A stretch of 64,000 nt of DNA from Cadophora sp. MPI-SDFR-AT-0126 (GCA_020747065.1 JAGMVK010000007.1:496001-560000), one strand, 5' to 3'; counted from the first letter of the stretch, positions 1 to 12,585 are shown. The notes: generated by a model from the letters alone, not told the origin. Numbers and translations are program-made.

Positions 1-236
1 CGCTCAATATATCCCTAATGGAACAAATCGAAATTTGTAGATATCAATCATGCCCGGATGTGTTTGGGTGGGCGTTGCGATATCACCTGCAGTTGAGGTG
101 CTGCATATTTTAGCCTGAATCTACCAGAGTCCTATCCTTCAATTTGATTGTCTGCCACCCTTCCAACTGACTTGGTCACCGATTCGGGTAACAAAGACAA
201 GCACAGTCTTCCTACACTTTCTCTACACATGGCAGA

Positions 237-1740
237 ATGGTAGTTCAAATCTTTATGACCATTCCCGATGATGTGCTCATCCAGATTTTCACTCTCGTTC
301 GTATCTCCAATCTCAAAAGCACAATATCGAATCTTGCTTATATCCCTAGGTTGAGGAGGCCAACCCACGGACTCTCTACAATCTACTATTCATCAAATCC
401 ACAAAATCCATCGTCGAGACGCTCATCTATCGAAAGGTCCTTTTTCGCGGTCCACGAGATGGGTGGCCTACAGCTTGGCCTCCTTACAAGCTGCTATTGG
501 AGCGGCTTTCTGATCCTCGAAATTATCTCGGTTCTCTCGTCCGTGAGCTCACAATTGCGGATTGGCCTGGTCCCGAGTCTCGTGACTTTGGAGTTAGTGA
601 ACTCGAGACGCTGGTTAGAAATATGAAAAATTTAGCTATTTTGAGGTAGGATATCCCTCGGTGCCGTCGCCGAATAGCATTTTATCCAGTAAGGAAATGT
701 TGTGGAACTGGTCAGGCTGATAACAATTATCTAGATGGAAATGCTCGGAACCGATCCCACTCGTGGTGGCATCCAACTTCCATACTCTTTTCCCTTCTTC
801 TCTTCTCAGCGTCAGGAGTAGAAAGCGCGGCGCTCCCGCTCCTTGGGGATATTACTGGAACACGGCCGTAGACTTGGACGTCCGTCGCTCGCTTCAACCT
901 CTTTGTCTAGATTTCGTCGCTGTTCAGAACGGTTCAAAATTCCCTATTGGTGCTAGTCCAGATTCCGGCAAAGAAGTTGCTGAGTTTCCGGTTCTGAAGA
1001 ACATTCTCCAACGCAGTCCCGATGTTTGCACCCTGGCGTTGGGGTGTATCGCAGGAGGTAGCTACATGATTGGCAACATACACCAAAAAGCCGAATTGCA
1101 TAACAACGAAGATACCCGCCTGTTTTATAAACAGCTTCGTAGCAAAGATTCATTCCCTTCGCTCAAGGAAATCGCTTGCTTGACGAAAGATCGCAATATG
1201 TATTACCCGCCAGGATTCGAGTTGAGCAAGGCGCAGTGTATTGCTTGGAAGACAGCGATGAATTGGAAAGCTCTCGTGGAGCTCGACTTGTGGAATGCCC
1301 GACCGAATGACTTCTTCGTGATTTTTCGTGGCCATATTCCACAGCTTAAGATCTTGAAGGTTCGGCTTAGTCTGGGGCCAGAACACAAGGAAGATCCAGC
1401 GCCCTTACTACGTGCGACTGCGAGATTCCTTGATTCGATTGACGGGTTGGAGGAGTTGGCTATTTCGGATCGGTCAAGGAGGCTTTTTCCAGGCCTTTGC
1501 CCAATTATTGCGAGACATGGGCATAGCTTGATGTCACTTGATGTGAACCCAACAGAGCGTTTGAGTAAATATCTTCCAGGCTGGACTGCGGAGCCACTGG
1601 AGCATCTATTGGATTCACTTCCGAAATTGGTGAAGCTTGCTATTGCAATAGATCTTTTGAAGTCTCCAGGGCATTGGAGTTTCGGTGTACTTGCGTGGGT
1701 GCGTAGCTTCCTCAGGGCATATCGTTATACAGCTGGTTAA
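237..1740 (+). CDS. F-box-like protein, probable LRR-type C-terminus
   Basis: Three exons fit: 237-296, 350-645 and 735-1740, with introns 297-349 and 646-734. The first residues after the second Met read IPDDVLIQIFTLV, which resembles the start of an F-box (the SKP1-binding motif of SCF ubiquitin ligases). Joining exon 1 to exon 2 gives a continuous fungal F-box-like helix region followed by 'LIYRKV'. The rest (about 390 residues) is Leu-rich with spaced 'L..L.L' stretches, as in uncharacterised fungal F-box/LRR proteins. I see no enzymatic motif. By family it would choose substrates for ubiquitination, but the substrate is unknown. The 3' end is uncertain: exon 3 runs open to a stop at 1740, but a GT..AG pair near 1685-1731 could extend the gene to about 1870. 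The first intron starts GTTCGT, a weak donor. Confidence 0.6.
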
Positions 1741-2677
1741 CAATGACCGCAGTCCAACAACCCTTTCTCAGCTCTCTCCAGCTTCTCCAACATTGAGAGC
1801 ATACAGATTCGGATCCGATTACCGCACACCAATCATAACCTGTCTCCAATCGACCATGGGGGTGTCTTGAAAATGGCTACGGACACCTTTGAAGCTTTTC
1901 ATAAACAAGATACGGACACCCAGCTGAGATTTGTAGACGTACAGGTACAAAGATCCTCAGATACCTTCTTCGAACCTCACAATAGTGGGGTTACTGCGAA
2001 AGCTAGGAGAATTAGCAATCATGATGAACGAAGCCAGTCACAAGGTGATTTTGAGACTGAGGTTAGTGTCGACTTTGACCCTTTCTGAGGTCAGAGGCAA
2101 GGTGACTAGGGGCTATCTACAACACCCAAAACATGTTATAAAAACCATCGTGAGAAGTTGAAACAATGTGCAGTCAGTCTTTGAACTTGCGACAAAAAAG
2201 CGAACAAGGCGTTCTTTTCATGCAATATGACGGACCTGATCAACACAACTGATATCTCGCGATGACATACTTAGTAGACAGCCTCATCCCTGAAAATGAA
2301 GATGCGTAGCTCCGAACTGATTATAGATACCGATCAATTCTCATCAATAACAGCCACTAACTTGCCTGGCAAAATTCTTTGAGTACCTTGACTTACCGAT
2401 TAAACCTGCAGCATTGGAAGTCTGTTCTAGCAAGGAGAAAATAGCAAAGGTTCCGATGAATTATGATGCTACTACACAAGCGAATGCTTATCAATTAACG
2501 TACAGCCTAAGGAAAGGCCTGTAGAATTTGAAAAGAGGGTTGGGAAATGAAACTTCCTCCCCTGAACAATACCATCATTATAGACACCCCCCAGCCATAC
2601 AAGAATAGAAACCTGATAGCATCCACCATTCGTCCAACGCCAGCCAGTCAAACAGTCCATAACATCCATTAACCCTT
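1741..2677. other. Intergenic, no supportable gene
   Basis: Only short open frames (up to about 70 codons) without recognisable motifs. The region lies between the 3' ends of two convergent genes. A 3' extension of the upstream F-box-like gene to about 1870 is possible. Confidence 0.5.
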
Positions 2678-3796
2678 TCAAGACCCTCTAAGGTCCTCTT
2701 GATCGTGACCACTCCCGACCGCACCACCTGACGGGACTGATCTAGCTTGAGGTGAAAAGTCCTCTACTGGTCGAGCCTCGTCAACAATCTCCTCCAAAAA
2801 GCCTTGCCTAGGTGCATTATCCTGGAGTGCCAACGTATCAAACGAACCGACGACATTATCGATAGTAAACCCTGGGCGAACACCATCCAGGCCTACCTGA
2901 GCACCCATATCTTGTGCATTGACGAATACGGCTCTGTCGACGTGGACATTCCAGTTGTTGTAGGTGATGGTACCATCCTGGCCTTGTAGAGCGCCTGTCT
3001 GATTTGTGCTTGAAAGAATAAGTTGGACGGCCTCCTGTTCGGAAAGGATGTTCGGTTTGTCTTCGGGAGAGTCTGCTGCTTCTTTTGAATCTATTGCTGC
3101 CACGGCACCTGAGCATTTGCACTTAAAGCTTAAGTCAGTACAGTATAAACCCAGATATATAGCAAATACTGGCAACCCGAGGAATAAATAGGTTACTCAC
3201 GCATATTCGATTTCCTGGTGTACTTTCATCCTCGGGACAGCATACCGAGCGGACATACCAGTGAATGTCTTTAAAGATGAATCCAGTCTTATACCAATCC
3301 CAGTCCCAGTACGTATCATGGCCACAGTCCGCACACCTTGCTTTCGATTGCTGTTCTCGTCCCGCTACGACTCTCTTGCCCTCCTTTCTGACCGAAGTTT
3401 CCAGTGCGCTGCAGAGCTCAGCCTTTGATGTGCGTTGTGTTGCAAGGACGCTCGCAACGATGGAATTGGCTAGTTTCACTTTCGCCGCTTTGCCGTGCGA
3501 GCTCACGATGATGTAAACTTGGTGACGATAGTGCACGTTGTCATATTGATTGAGCTGATAGAGACAAGTTAGTATCAATGTCAAATACTCCTGCTTGCAA
3601 TTCAGAAAAGGGGTTAGGTGTCCATGATGCTCACTTCGCCGTGATAGAGCCGTAGCCCGAGCTTCTTGTCTACGTAGAGGTCCTCAGGATACTCCTCGAG
3701 GTCGAGTTCCAGATTGTGGTTTCCTTTGATGCTCTTAATGAATTGGTTGTAATATCGAGACCCCGCAAGGGGGCTACGCCGAGTGCCATTTGGCAT
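2678..3796 (-). CDS. Uncharacterised three-exon protein with DWDW segment
   Basis: On the minus strand, exons 3796-3635, 3554-3201 and 3121-2678 join in phase 0 and give 319 residues. Introns start GTGAGC and GTGAGT; the first has a TACTAAC-like branch site, and the second ends TTAAAG. I do not recognise the family. Residues about 10-50 (YYNQFIKSIKG onward) are charged. The middle has a Cys cluster: CADCGHDTYWDWDW, then VCC and C-K-C after the last splice. The C-terminal 100 residues contain ITYNNWNVHVDRAVFV and end acidic and disordered. The first ATG used (3796) has no signal peptide. An upstream ATG at 3954 (MQCYPNDPE, followed by GTGAGA) may mark an additional 5' exon, but I could not find a phase-compatible splice. 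The Cys pairs suggest metal binding or a disulfide-rich fold; this is inference only. Confidence 0.6.
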
Positions 3797-3954
3797 TTGA
3801 AAGTCTTTCGTTCAGACTGGTTGCTTCGCCTGTGGTAGTGGTTGAGGATGGGCGTGGAAAACAAGACTGATTCAAGAGGTGGGCCTGCTTCTTTTTCAAC
3901 ATCTTTAACGAACTTCGCAGGTCTCACCTCAGGATCATTTGGGTAGCATTGCAT

Positions 3955-5600
3955 TCATCGGGCAAAACAATGTGTGACATATGAAATAGATGAGGCAGTC
4001 ATTCAGCTCATGAGGCTTTGTCGATAGTGATTGCTGCCGAAACAGGAAAACGGAGGAAAGCGTGGTGTTGACCATCGGGCACTAATAAAGACTGCAACAG
4101 TGCCTCACTGGAGGTTGTACCAAATTTTATTGGCGTACTGCTGAGCGCCCTGGGGCTGAGGGTGGTCACATTCACAGTCTGCATATTCCATCCCGAATAA
4201 TACCTCCGATCTCCCTTCCTGTACCAATACTCTTACACACAAGCCTCACAGTTGACTTCCCAAACCTGATTGGCAAAATTGATCTTTACCCGTCCCTTCG
4301 CTCTGCAGAACCGTTACTAATATCAGCATAAACTCCATGGAATGAACACCGATCGTTGAACCATGCATAACCGAGCTTGAGCTTCCACGAGCAGAGGCCA
4401 CACCAAAGCTAACTGCTGATCCATGGGTACGGACCAACATTGGCTATATGCGTGAGTGGTGGTCGCTGGGAGTGGGGGCAATCATTGGATTCGTGGACCA
4501 ATGTGGGGAGCTGACTTCGGTCAGCTCGAACGCACCTTGCAAAACAACAGTATAGGTTAATGGACTCTCTCTGCTTGACAGACAGAGTGGCTTGATTCAA
4601 TTCATTACAGCCCAACCTCCTCATCCTACCTTCACTATTCCTCACCTTTGCCAGGCAGAAGGCTGAATTATCAAGTCCTAGAATCAATGCAGCCTGATAT
4701 GTCTTACGCAGCGAAGACTGTACACTGTCCTCTCCGGCTTCCAATCTAAGCCTAATTTGATAGAGCTTGCTTCATTGTTCATATGATGGTTTCAGAATGG
4801 CTAGAAAGCAGTGTTTGGATTGATACATAATACTCCTACTCACTGAGCTCTCCCCCGCCCAGTGTCTTGGCGGTGGAACCACGGGAGGGACGAACCGAGA
4901 TTGAACCATCATTTGGCTTACTGTCCTTCAGGCTGCCATACACTGCTAAGGCCATATATGATCTATCATCTTGGGCTTTCAGCGCCTGATCTCAAAGACG
5001 GAGGGTACTTGTGCGTGTCAGTTATGCCCGACGTGATTCTTCTTGCTTGTAGACAGCGAGAAAGCAAGCAGGCGGGCGGGCAGACAGTTGTTGGCTTCGA
5101 GTGCGTAAGGAGCCTGAGAAAATAGTGTAAAATATAGGGCATGCCTTTAATGGAAGAAATTAACTTCGAATATTTATTGAGATGAAAGTTAATAATTCTT
5201 CAGTTAGTAAATTTAGTCTGAACAAAATGATATCAGTAATACACTAAGTTCATACCTCATTTCTGTAACTTATCTCTATATGCTTCACTTTTCCTGCCAA
5301 ATATACTGAGTTGAATCTTTCCGCTCTACATATTTCCTATTCCTCACCTTTCTCATGTGCCCAATCTAGCTCAACTTTGACCTTTGTTATTCATCCTCTC
5401 TTAATCATAATAGTGATCTGAGTCAAGAGCTACGAGATAAGATTTTGGCTCTGATTTCTGACACGCCACTCATCCGCACGTCCAAAGATGCATGACTTCA
5501 TTTTCAAAAATGCCAATATAACGTCTCTTACGCCGAATAGCCTTTGCTATGAATGCTCCATTTCCCAGCGCGAACTGCATTTTCACTACGAACGGACATG
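3955..5600. other. Intergenic, no supportable gene
   Basis: 1.6 kb with only short overlapping open frames on both strands, none with family resemblance. 5150-5450 is AT-rich. It separates the 5' end of the 2.7-3.8 kb gene from the 3' end of the UbiA-like gene. Confidence 0.5.
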
Positions 5601-6596
5601 CTAAATTCCATCAACAACTCCAAGGGTCCTAAAAATCGGTAAGCAATAGATCCCAACACACCAGACAGCCCACAATGTAAAACTCCGCTCATCAGCTTCT
5701 ACGCCCTTATACCACAGGATCCGATATGCAAGGCATACACCTAAGCACCCCAAACCCATGGTCACTAGAAGACTATTTCCAATAAACATAGGACATGCAA
5801 GAGAAAACAAGACAATAGCGCTAGCTAACATCCAGCGCGCCGCATCATCCCCATGAACAAGCGGAAGCGACTTCCTCCCCGTCGCCGCATCCCCTTCAAC
5901 ATCACGTAGATCCTGGACGCTGATTGTGAAGAATATCATAGCTCCAGTCAAAATCAGCCATTGATGCCCCTTCTCATTGATCTCGCCAGCATCCCCCAGC
6001 GCCACTCTTGTAGCACCAAGACTAAAACTCGTCAAAGCCAAAGCGTTAAGCAGATCTCGTAAATGCGGGCTCTCATCGCCAGCTTCGAGATCATTGTAAA
6101 TATACAGCAAGATGATGATAGCAGCTGATTCTCGCGTCCCACCGACAAAGCGAGTGCAGTAAAGGACGAAGGGGATAGCGACGATGAGGAGATGCCTGAG
6201 GTTGGATGGCATGAGGCGATTCGAAGGGATGGGCCTCCAGGGCTTGGAGATTGTGTCTTGGGCTATGGAGGATGGGAGGCGTTGGTTGGAGATGTCGCAG
6301 AGGAGTTGATTGAGGTAGACCCAAGTGAGGATGTGAGAGATGCGAGAGAAAGTTGTGGAGAGTGGTTGGTTTGGGACCATGGTTAGGAGGGGGCTGGAGA
6401 GGTGGATGGATAGGGCGAAGATGGTGTGAGGGAGGAGGACGCATTTTAAGTTTGATTTCGTGAGGAGATAGAGGGTGTGGAGGTGGTAGGTGGCTGCTTT
6501 CTGGGACTGGTTTAGCACTGGGATTTAAAAGGTGATTTGGGGACATACGAACAGACTAGCAGCCGCTTGAAGTGGAGCTGCTTCCTTCCCATTCAT
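5601..6596 (-). CDS. UbiA-type prenyltransferase-like membrane protein
   Basis: Two exons on the minus strand, 6596-6549 and 6506-5601, separated by a 42-nt intron (GTATGT donor, GCTAAAC branch, CCAG acceptor), encode 317 residues. The long exon alone has no ATG at its start, and the short first exon supplies one (MNGKEAAPLQ). UbiA-superfamily signatures are visible: NQLLCDISNQ in the first Asp-rich position, then KPWRPIPSNR, and DLRDVEGDAATGRKSLP in the second Asp-rich loop. Several hydrophobic helices surround them. Family members transfer prenyl groups from polyprenyl diphosphates inside a membrane. The substrate here cannot be read. The first motif is N-x3-D-x3-Q, so one Asp typical of UbiA enzymes is absent. 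No terpene synthase, PKS or P450 neighbours suggest a biosynthetic cluster. Confidence 0.85.
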
Positions 6597-8590
6597 GTTG
6601 GTGAATTCTTGGACACGTCAAAATCTCATTCCTTGAGAGGTATGGGAGTGGAGGAAGGGTATGAATGCTTCCGAGTCTGAACTCGAACCCTAAGTCGAAG
6701 AATGTTCTTTCGAACAAACACTCGAAGGGAAGGGACTCTCCATTATGTGGTATCCAGTCAGGGCCACACATCTCGAAAAAGGCAATACGACATGTTGATA
6801 AGGGTTTGGCCATATGTTTTCGTACCAATCGCTTAAACGGTTGTTGATGTAAATACATGATGCTAGACCAGGATTCATACGATTCCCGAGATATCATTGG
6901 TCCGTGTACAGCCGTTTGGCAAGAGATCAAGTTCATTTCCCGAACAGGAAGATGACAGCGCCGATGCAGCGATATGGTAGTGGAACTCATGCAGACTAGC
7001 GAGCTTAGCGATGTAGGATGAGAGGCAATGATGACATTGAAAAGCACGTGAAATCAGAGTACTAAATCCACAAATAATGAGAGAATGAATGGACCCCAGA
7101 GACCGCAAAAGGGGGTCAAATTGAAAAACAACAAGACAGCTATGTAGTCTAAGATTGCTGGGGAGAAGCAAACCAAGGAAGGGATGGAAAGTACGCAAAG
7201 TATGTGTCACGTGACCTTTATATTCAGCTTCCCAGATCTGTTCTTAGGCCTCTCATCATCCTGTCGAGGGGGACTATAATGTGCCATAATGGTATGGACG
7301 ACTCACCTGAGCATCCTATGAATCACAATGTGAGTTCCCCATCATACCTACATCCGACAATCTGCAATTGCCACGGCCATGGCCATGAGCAACCTTTTAG
7401 GCCAGGCGTTCTGTACCACGGAAAGAAGGGTACAATGACAATAAGACAATGCACCTAGGGCTGATAGACGAACAAAATGCTTATTTAGTTTTAAGAACGT
7501 AGATATGGGCATAAGAGGTGCGTCGAGGAAGCGAGGACATTCGACAAAAGCGGAAACATGAAAAACATTGCTGAAACGCCCAAAGGCCCTTTTGTAGGAC
7601 CTTTTGCTCGACGACCGGATACCTCGAGTTGAGCCCGAGTCAGATCCAGGATGCGATATTGATGCGATATCCCATGAATAAATATACTCGACAGTAAATC
7701 TCTATGGGAAAAGTAGAGTTGAGATGTCAAGATACGCTGGCAAAAGGAGCTTAGCGAGGCTTGCTTCTCGATAATAGCCATCATTATATCAAAACCATAT
7801 GTACTGCCTTGAGAAAAGAGATAGAGAGATCTAGACATTGAATACCAAACACCCTGACTTGACTCGTCCTGAAGTCGTGGATTGAAGCTTGAATCAAGCG
7901 ATTTACTATGATCCACGTGATGTTCCATGCTTGGCGCGGTGCCATTTTGGCTGCTTGAATCTCACGAATCAGAGGCCACAGAACGACAGCATGCTCAAAT
8001 GATTGCCCACCACTACCCAGGTTTCTCCCATACCTGAGTCCCCTACCACATCGTCATTGTCAGCCTTGCATCCTTCTGGCAGAGAACCAGTCACGAGAGC
8101 ATATTCTCTTCCTTCTCGTCGAATCAGACTTAATCTGGGATATCGCGGTGCATCAATTTACTGTTGTTAGCCTCATCCTGTCTGGAAGAGGCGCGGAAAC
8201 GAGTTGATTACAGTATTGTCCCGAGCAGCTAGTCGACCTAGACAGGACAGAGCCCCTCAACACCACGGGGATGCCGCCGATTGAGTCGTGCACTCCACTT
8301 TGCACATCCTCACCATAGCCTCATCATCTCGAGCTGTCCATCCCTCCTCTTTCGCCAGCAGCAGTCACCCCGCGAAGCCTGCCAGCACTGACGAACAGCC
8401 TTCATCCAAGCTGCCCAGAGGAGGGAGTGTCCATGCGCCGCGCGCCTACGAATTCCACCTTCCAGATTTCGAGGAGTACGAACTCTCCGATTACGCAGAA
8501 ATACAAGAGCGGAAGGAGCAGGAGGTCCAGCTATCCAAACGACAACTCAAGAGGCAGGAGAAGCTCCGTCAGCTGGACGAAGCAGACGAG
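6597..8590. promoter_or_regulatory. Divergent intergenic region with three CACGTG motifs
   Basis: About 2 kb between the UbiA-like gene (-) and the SPX phosphate transporter (+). Open frames here (for example 7491-7928 on the minus strand) lack family resemblance and are not called. The palindrome CACGTG occurs at 7045-7050, 7208-7213 and 7914-7919. CACGTG is the core site of bHLH factors, including the Pho4/NUC-1 type that responds to phosphate starvation. A regulatory role toward either flanking gene is inference. Confidence 0.4.
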
Positions 8591-11381
8591 ATGAAGTTCT
8601 CGCACAGTATCCAATTCAATGCGGTGCCCGACTGGAGTAGTCACTACATTGCATATAGTAATTTGAAGAAGCTGTAAGAGTTCCATTCCTCATGATACCA
8701 TGAACTTGCTTGGCCAAAGAGCAATGCTAACCAAATTTAGAATCTACCAGCTTGAAAAGTCTATTCACCGCCCAGCCGCCGATGATGCTGAACGATCTCC
8801 TTTGATACAGGCCTCGGACGACCCCGACCATATATTTCAACGAGCATTGGATGTGGAGCTAGAGAAGATATCGTCATTCTACCAATTGAAGGAGCTTGAG
8901 GTATACGGGGATGTTTCCGAATTTTTGAGGGACGAGGAATCTTACGAAGCAGAAAATTTCGACCAAGAGGGACAAGAGACTTTGAGACCAGGAACCAGTG
9001 GTCGCGCGAGTGATAGACCAAGGCAAGGCAGCATATTCCGGAGCTTCGTCTCGAAGCCGAGAAGGGCGAGCACGGTCAGCAGATCCATCGATGAAGGTGT
9101 AGAGGACAGTGACGATGACGATGACGAGAATACCGCTCTCCGCAAGAACAGACCTACAACAGGTCGCAGCAGGAGCACGCCAAACGATGCGAACCTCGGG
9201 AGATCTATGACAGAGGATATGCGGGCTTCAACGGAATTCAGCAAATCGATTCGGCGGAACAGTCAGAACTACGATGATTATGCCAATGACGCCTTTTCGA
9301 ACCTTTACTCGTCTGGAATCACGCTGAAGAAGCGGGCTATCAGTCTGTATGTCCAGCTATGCGAGCTGAAATCTTTCGTTCAACTCAACAAGACCGGGTT
9401 TACGAAGGTGCTAAAAAAGTACGATAAGATTTGCGACCGCAGCCTCAAGTCGAAATATATCGAGAAATTTGTTGCTCCTGCATATCCTTTCCGACCAGAA
9501 ACAATGACACATATCGAAGAGAATATTCAGAAGATGGAGCAGGCATATGCCGACGTTGTTACCGGAGGGGATGTAGCCTTGGCAAAGAAAGAGTTGCGCT
9601 TACATCTTCGAGAACATGTTGTCTGGGAGAGAAATACTGTCTGGCGAGAAATGATCGGAATCGAGAGAAAGGCCCAAGCAGCGAACATGGGTCTCAGAAG
9701 AACGCTTCTTGGAACAGACAATGATCCTACGAAAGCACGATTGCAGGGCGACGATTATGATATTCCAGATATGAAGGAGTTAGATACACCTGTGGGTAGA
9801 TTTCGTTGCCCAACCTGGCTCTTCAGCTCAACGATGTTCACGCTCTTGGTCATTGTTGCCCTGTTCGTCGTCCTTCTATATCTTCCGATCATGAAGAAGG
9901 TTGAACAGCAGAATTGCCTTGCCATGCTGGTGTTCGTCAGTCTATTGTGGGCAACCGAGGTATGTTAATGTTGTCTATTTTGGTACTGGTGGGTGCTGAC
10001 TGTCTAGGTCATTCCTCTTTTCGTTACATCTTTGATGATACCCTTCCTCTGTGTTGTCTTGAGGGTCGTTCGTTCAGACGAGAAGCCTCACCATCGGCTC
10101 GAAGCCAATGCTGCTACCAAATATATCTTCGCTGCCATGTGGACGCCAGTAATCATGCTCTTGCTTGGTGGATTTACCGTCGCCGCTGCATTGTCGAAGT
10201 ATGACATTGCCAAGAGGATTGCAACTTTCGTTCTGAGCAAAGCCGGCACTCGACCACGGACCGTTCTCGTCACGAATATGTTCGTGGCTGCTTTTGCAAG
10301 CATGTGGATTAGTAATGTAGCTGCACCGGTTTTGTGCTTTTCAATCATCCAGGTAAGTCATCATGCATTCAAGGTTGGATACTCGTCTAATAACCGTAGC
10401 CCATGCTTCGCAACCTGCCAGCCGATTCTCAGATGTCGAAAGCTCTTATTCTCGGAATTGCTCTAGCCTCAAATATTGGTGGAATGCTCTCCCCAATCGC
10501 CTCCCCACAGAATATTGTCGCACTCCAAATCATGGATCCTCAGCCTTCATGGGGTATATGGTTCTTCATCGCCCTACCAGTTGGGATTATCTCAATCCTA
10601 CTTATTTGGGTCATCCTACTTCTAACCTTCCAACCTGGAAAAGGAACAACGATCGTACCGATCCGCCCAGTCAAGGACAAATTCTCCGGCGTGCAGTGGT
10701 TCATCTCTCTTGTCACGCTCGGAACCATCGTTCTCTGGTGCGTTAGTCACCAACTGGAGTGGCTCTTCGGCGACATGGGTGTCATAGCAATCATCCCTCT
10801 CGTCCTCTTCTTCGGTACCGGTATCCTCACCAAAGAAGACTTCAACAATTTCCTCTGGACAATCATTATCTTGGCCGCGGGTGGTCTCTCCCTCGGCAAA
10901 GCCGTCAATTCCTCTGGACTCCTGCACACCATCGCCGGCGCCATCACCGACAAAGTCGAAGGCCTCTCCCTGTATGCCATCCTCGTCGTCTTCGCTAGTC
11001 TAATTTTAGTCGTTGCAACTTTCATCTCGCACACCGTAGCGGCACTAATCATCCTTCCCCTTGTCCATAGTGTCGGCGTTGCCATGGAAGAGCCACATCC
11101 AAATTTGCTTGTTATGGGAGGTGCTTTGATGTGTAGTGCTGCCATGGGTCTACCGACCTCTGGCTTCCCAAACATGAGTAAGTGGCGCTATAATTTTTTC
11201 TATTCTCCAAAAGACATTTCACTGACCTTTCACAGCCGCGATCATGATGGAAGATCCACAAACTGGACAGAGATACCTCCAAGTCAAGCACTTTATCAGT
11301 CGCGGTATCCCGTCCAGTGTCATTACGCTCCTGGTAGTCATCTCGGTCGGTTATGGATTGATGTTCGTATCGGGCTTGTAG
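8591..11381 (+). CDS. PHO87/PHO90/PHO91: SPX-domain low-affinity phosphate transporter (Pho87/Pho90/Pho91 family)
   Basis: Five exons: 8591-8673, 8741-9959, 10008-10352, 10400-11177 and 11236-11381, giving 856 residues, close to the yeast family length. The start MKFSHSIQFNAVPDW is the canonical SPX N-terminus, so this ATG is chosen over an in-frame ORF opening at 8288. The SPX domain covers roughly residues 1-320, including a Lys-rich helix (LNKTGFTKVLKKYDKI), and contains a long acidic insert. A divalent anion:Na+ symporter (CitMHS/ArsB-like) membrane domain follows from about residue 390, with about a dozen hydrophobic segments and SPIASPQNIVALQ, a typical substrate-loop signature. Known role of the family: phosphate uptake at the plasma membrane or vacuolar export, restrained by SPX sensing of inositol pyrophosphates. 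Introns are 47-67 nt with CTAAC/CTGAC branch sites. Confidence 0.93.
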
Positions 11382-12126
11382 ATGGTAAAGCTAGAAGAGT
11401 TGGTGGGCTCTTGGGGAGATATAGAATGGATGAGATTCGAGATGGTGTTGGAGTAGGAGGAGTTGGATAGGTTGTAAAGGTTCTATTATGTAGATGGGTA
11501 TATCAAAGCATTCAACCTTATGGCATTATCTCATGCCATTTGTTCTCTCTCGTTCGATGTATAGGATGAGGACTATGAGAATATTTTCCGCATTCCTATG
11601 TTTCCGTCTTTGAATTTTTTAAATCGTACTTGTCTCGTTCTTTCCAAACCCTGATTTAACAGCCCATACATGATAATAAGAGCCATTACGCTCGGTGTTT
11701 ACTTCGACACTGGTAAGCGAGGTTGGTGGCGTGTTCTCAATATTTGGCTTCGACACATGGGATTAATTTTTACTCGACAACTCCAAAGGCGCCAATATCA
11801 AGGCTGACTAACCATTGTTGAATCCCTCGTTTCCATATCTACAAGTGTATGAGTGAGCGTTGATTTCCAGGAGCCAAAGCTTTGACTGAAGGGTTTCTGT
11901 TTCGTTCTTTAATTACTTCAATGTACAAGTTATCTCCCAGTTGTCTACTCTCATAATCTACATTTGGCCTTCTGCTCACTGTTACCCAATGTTCTTCTCA
12001 AACCCTGCCACATCGGCACGGCCACCTTACAGAAACGCATCATTTGATCCCACTAGCAGGCCAAGTCTTATACTTGTAGTTTGCACACGCTCACGAAGCT
12101 TTTTCTCGCCACAATACCCATCCATC
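11382..12126. other. Intergenic, convergent 3' ends
   Basis: AT-rich 3' flanks of two convergent genes. The plus-strand frame opening at 11941 is antisense to the small secreted gene and uses low-complexity CCA/ACA repeats. No gene is supported. Confidence 0.5.
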
Positions 12127-12585
12127 TCACAAGACCCCTGCACCACCAACAACAACAACAACAACCACCACCCCAACCACAAAATTCACCCCTCCAACTG
12201 CCCTCATATCAACCTTCCCACCACTACCACTTGTCCCTGTAGCCTGCGCAGACGCCGAGCTAGCACTTTGCTCGACCGACCTCGTCGCTTGAGCCGCAAC
12301 GCTCTCCGCGCTCTCAACCGCCGCAGAAGTAACGCTTAACGCACTACTCCTTTCTTCGGCACCAGCCGTAGCAGTAGCAGCTACGCTCTGTGCGCTTGCG
12401 ACTATGGAACTAGCGTCTTGTGTTGCGGAGGATACGGCGTTGCTGGCGAGGTTTTGGACGGAGGAGATGAGTGAGGGGGCGAGGGATTCGGCGCTGTTGA
12501 CGGCGGATTGCCAGTCTTGGGCGAGGGAGTGGGCGGTGAGGAGTATGAAGGTGAGAGGGAGAGACGGGAGGGTGGGGAGTTGCAT
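12127..12585 (-). CDS. Small secreted Ser/Ala-rich protein, possibly GPI-anchored
   Basis: Single exon on the minus strand, 152 residues from the ATG at 12585 (MQLPTLPSLPLTFILLTAHSLA). The start is chosen because it begins a clear signal peptide with a likely cleavage after SLA; the frame continues upstream but without signal-like character. The mature part is a run of Ala/Ser/Val/Glu-rich amphipathic repeats (SAxSVAA-type) without Cys, then a short Gly/Ser spacer and a C-terminal hydrophobic tail of repeated Val ending GGAGVL. Signal peptide plus small residues plus hydrophobic tail is the pattern of fungal GPI-anchored wall proteins; an omega site near SGSGG is possible. Function unknown. 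Codons are strongly GC-biased within the repeat part. Confidence 0.7.
   Translation of the reverse strand: MQLPTLPSLPLTFILLTAHSLAQDWQSAVNSAESLAPSLISSVQNLASNAVSSATQDASSIVASAQSVAATATAGAEERSSALSVTSAAVESAESVAAQATRSVEQSASSASAQATGTSGSGGKVDMRAVGGVNFVVGVVVVVVVVGGAGVL

Noticed and set aside
7491..7928. 145-codon minus-strand ORF with an ATG
   Set aside because: No ordered domain, codon use unlike neighbours, lies in the long divergent spacer.
5601..11381. A UbiA plus transporter biosynthetic cluster
   Set aside because: The neighbours are a phosphate transporter and secreted proteins; no backbone synthase or oxidoreductase is present.
11941..12339. Plus-strand frame of 132 codons
   Set aside because: Overlaps the opposite-strand secreted protein and does not start with a convincing coding region.
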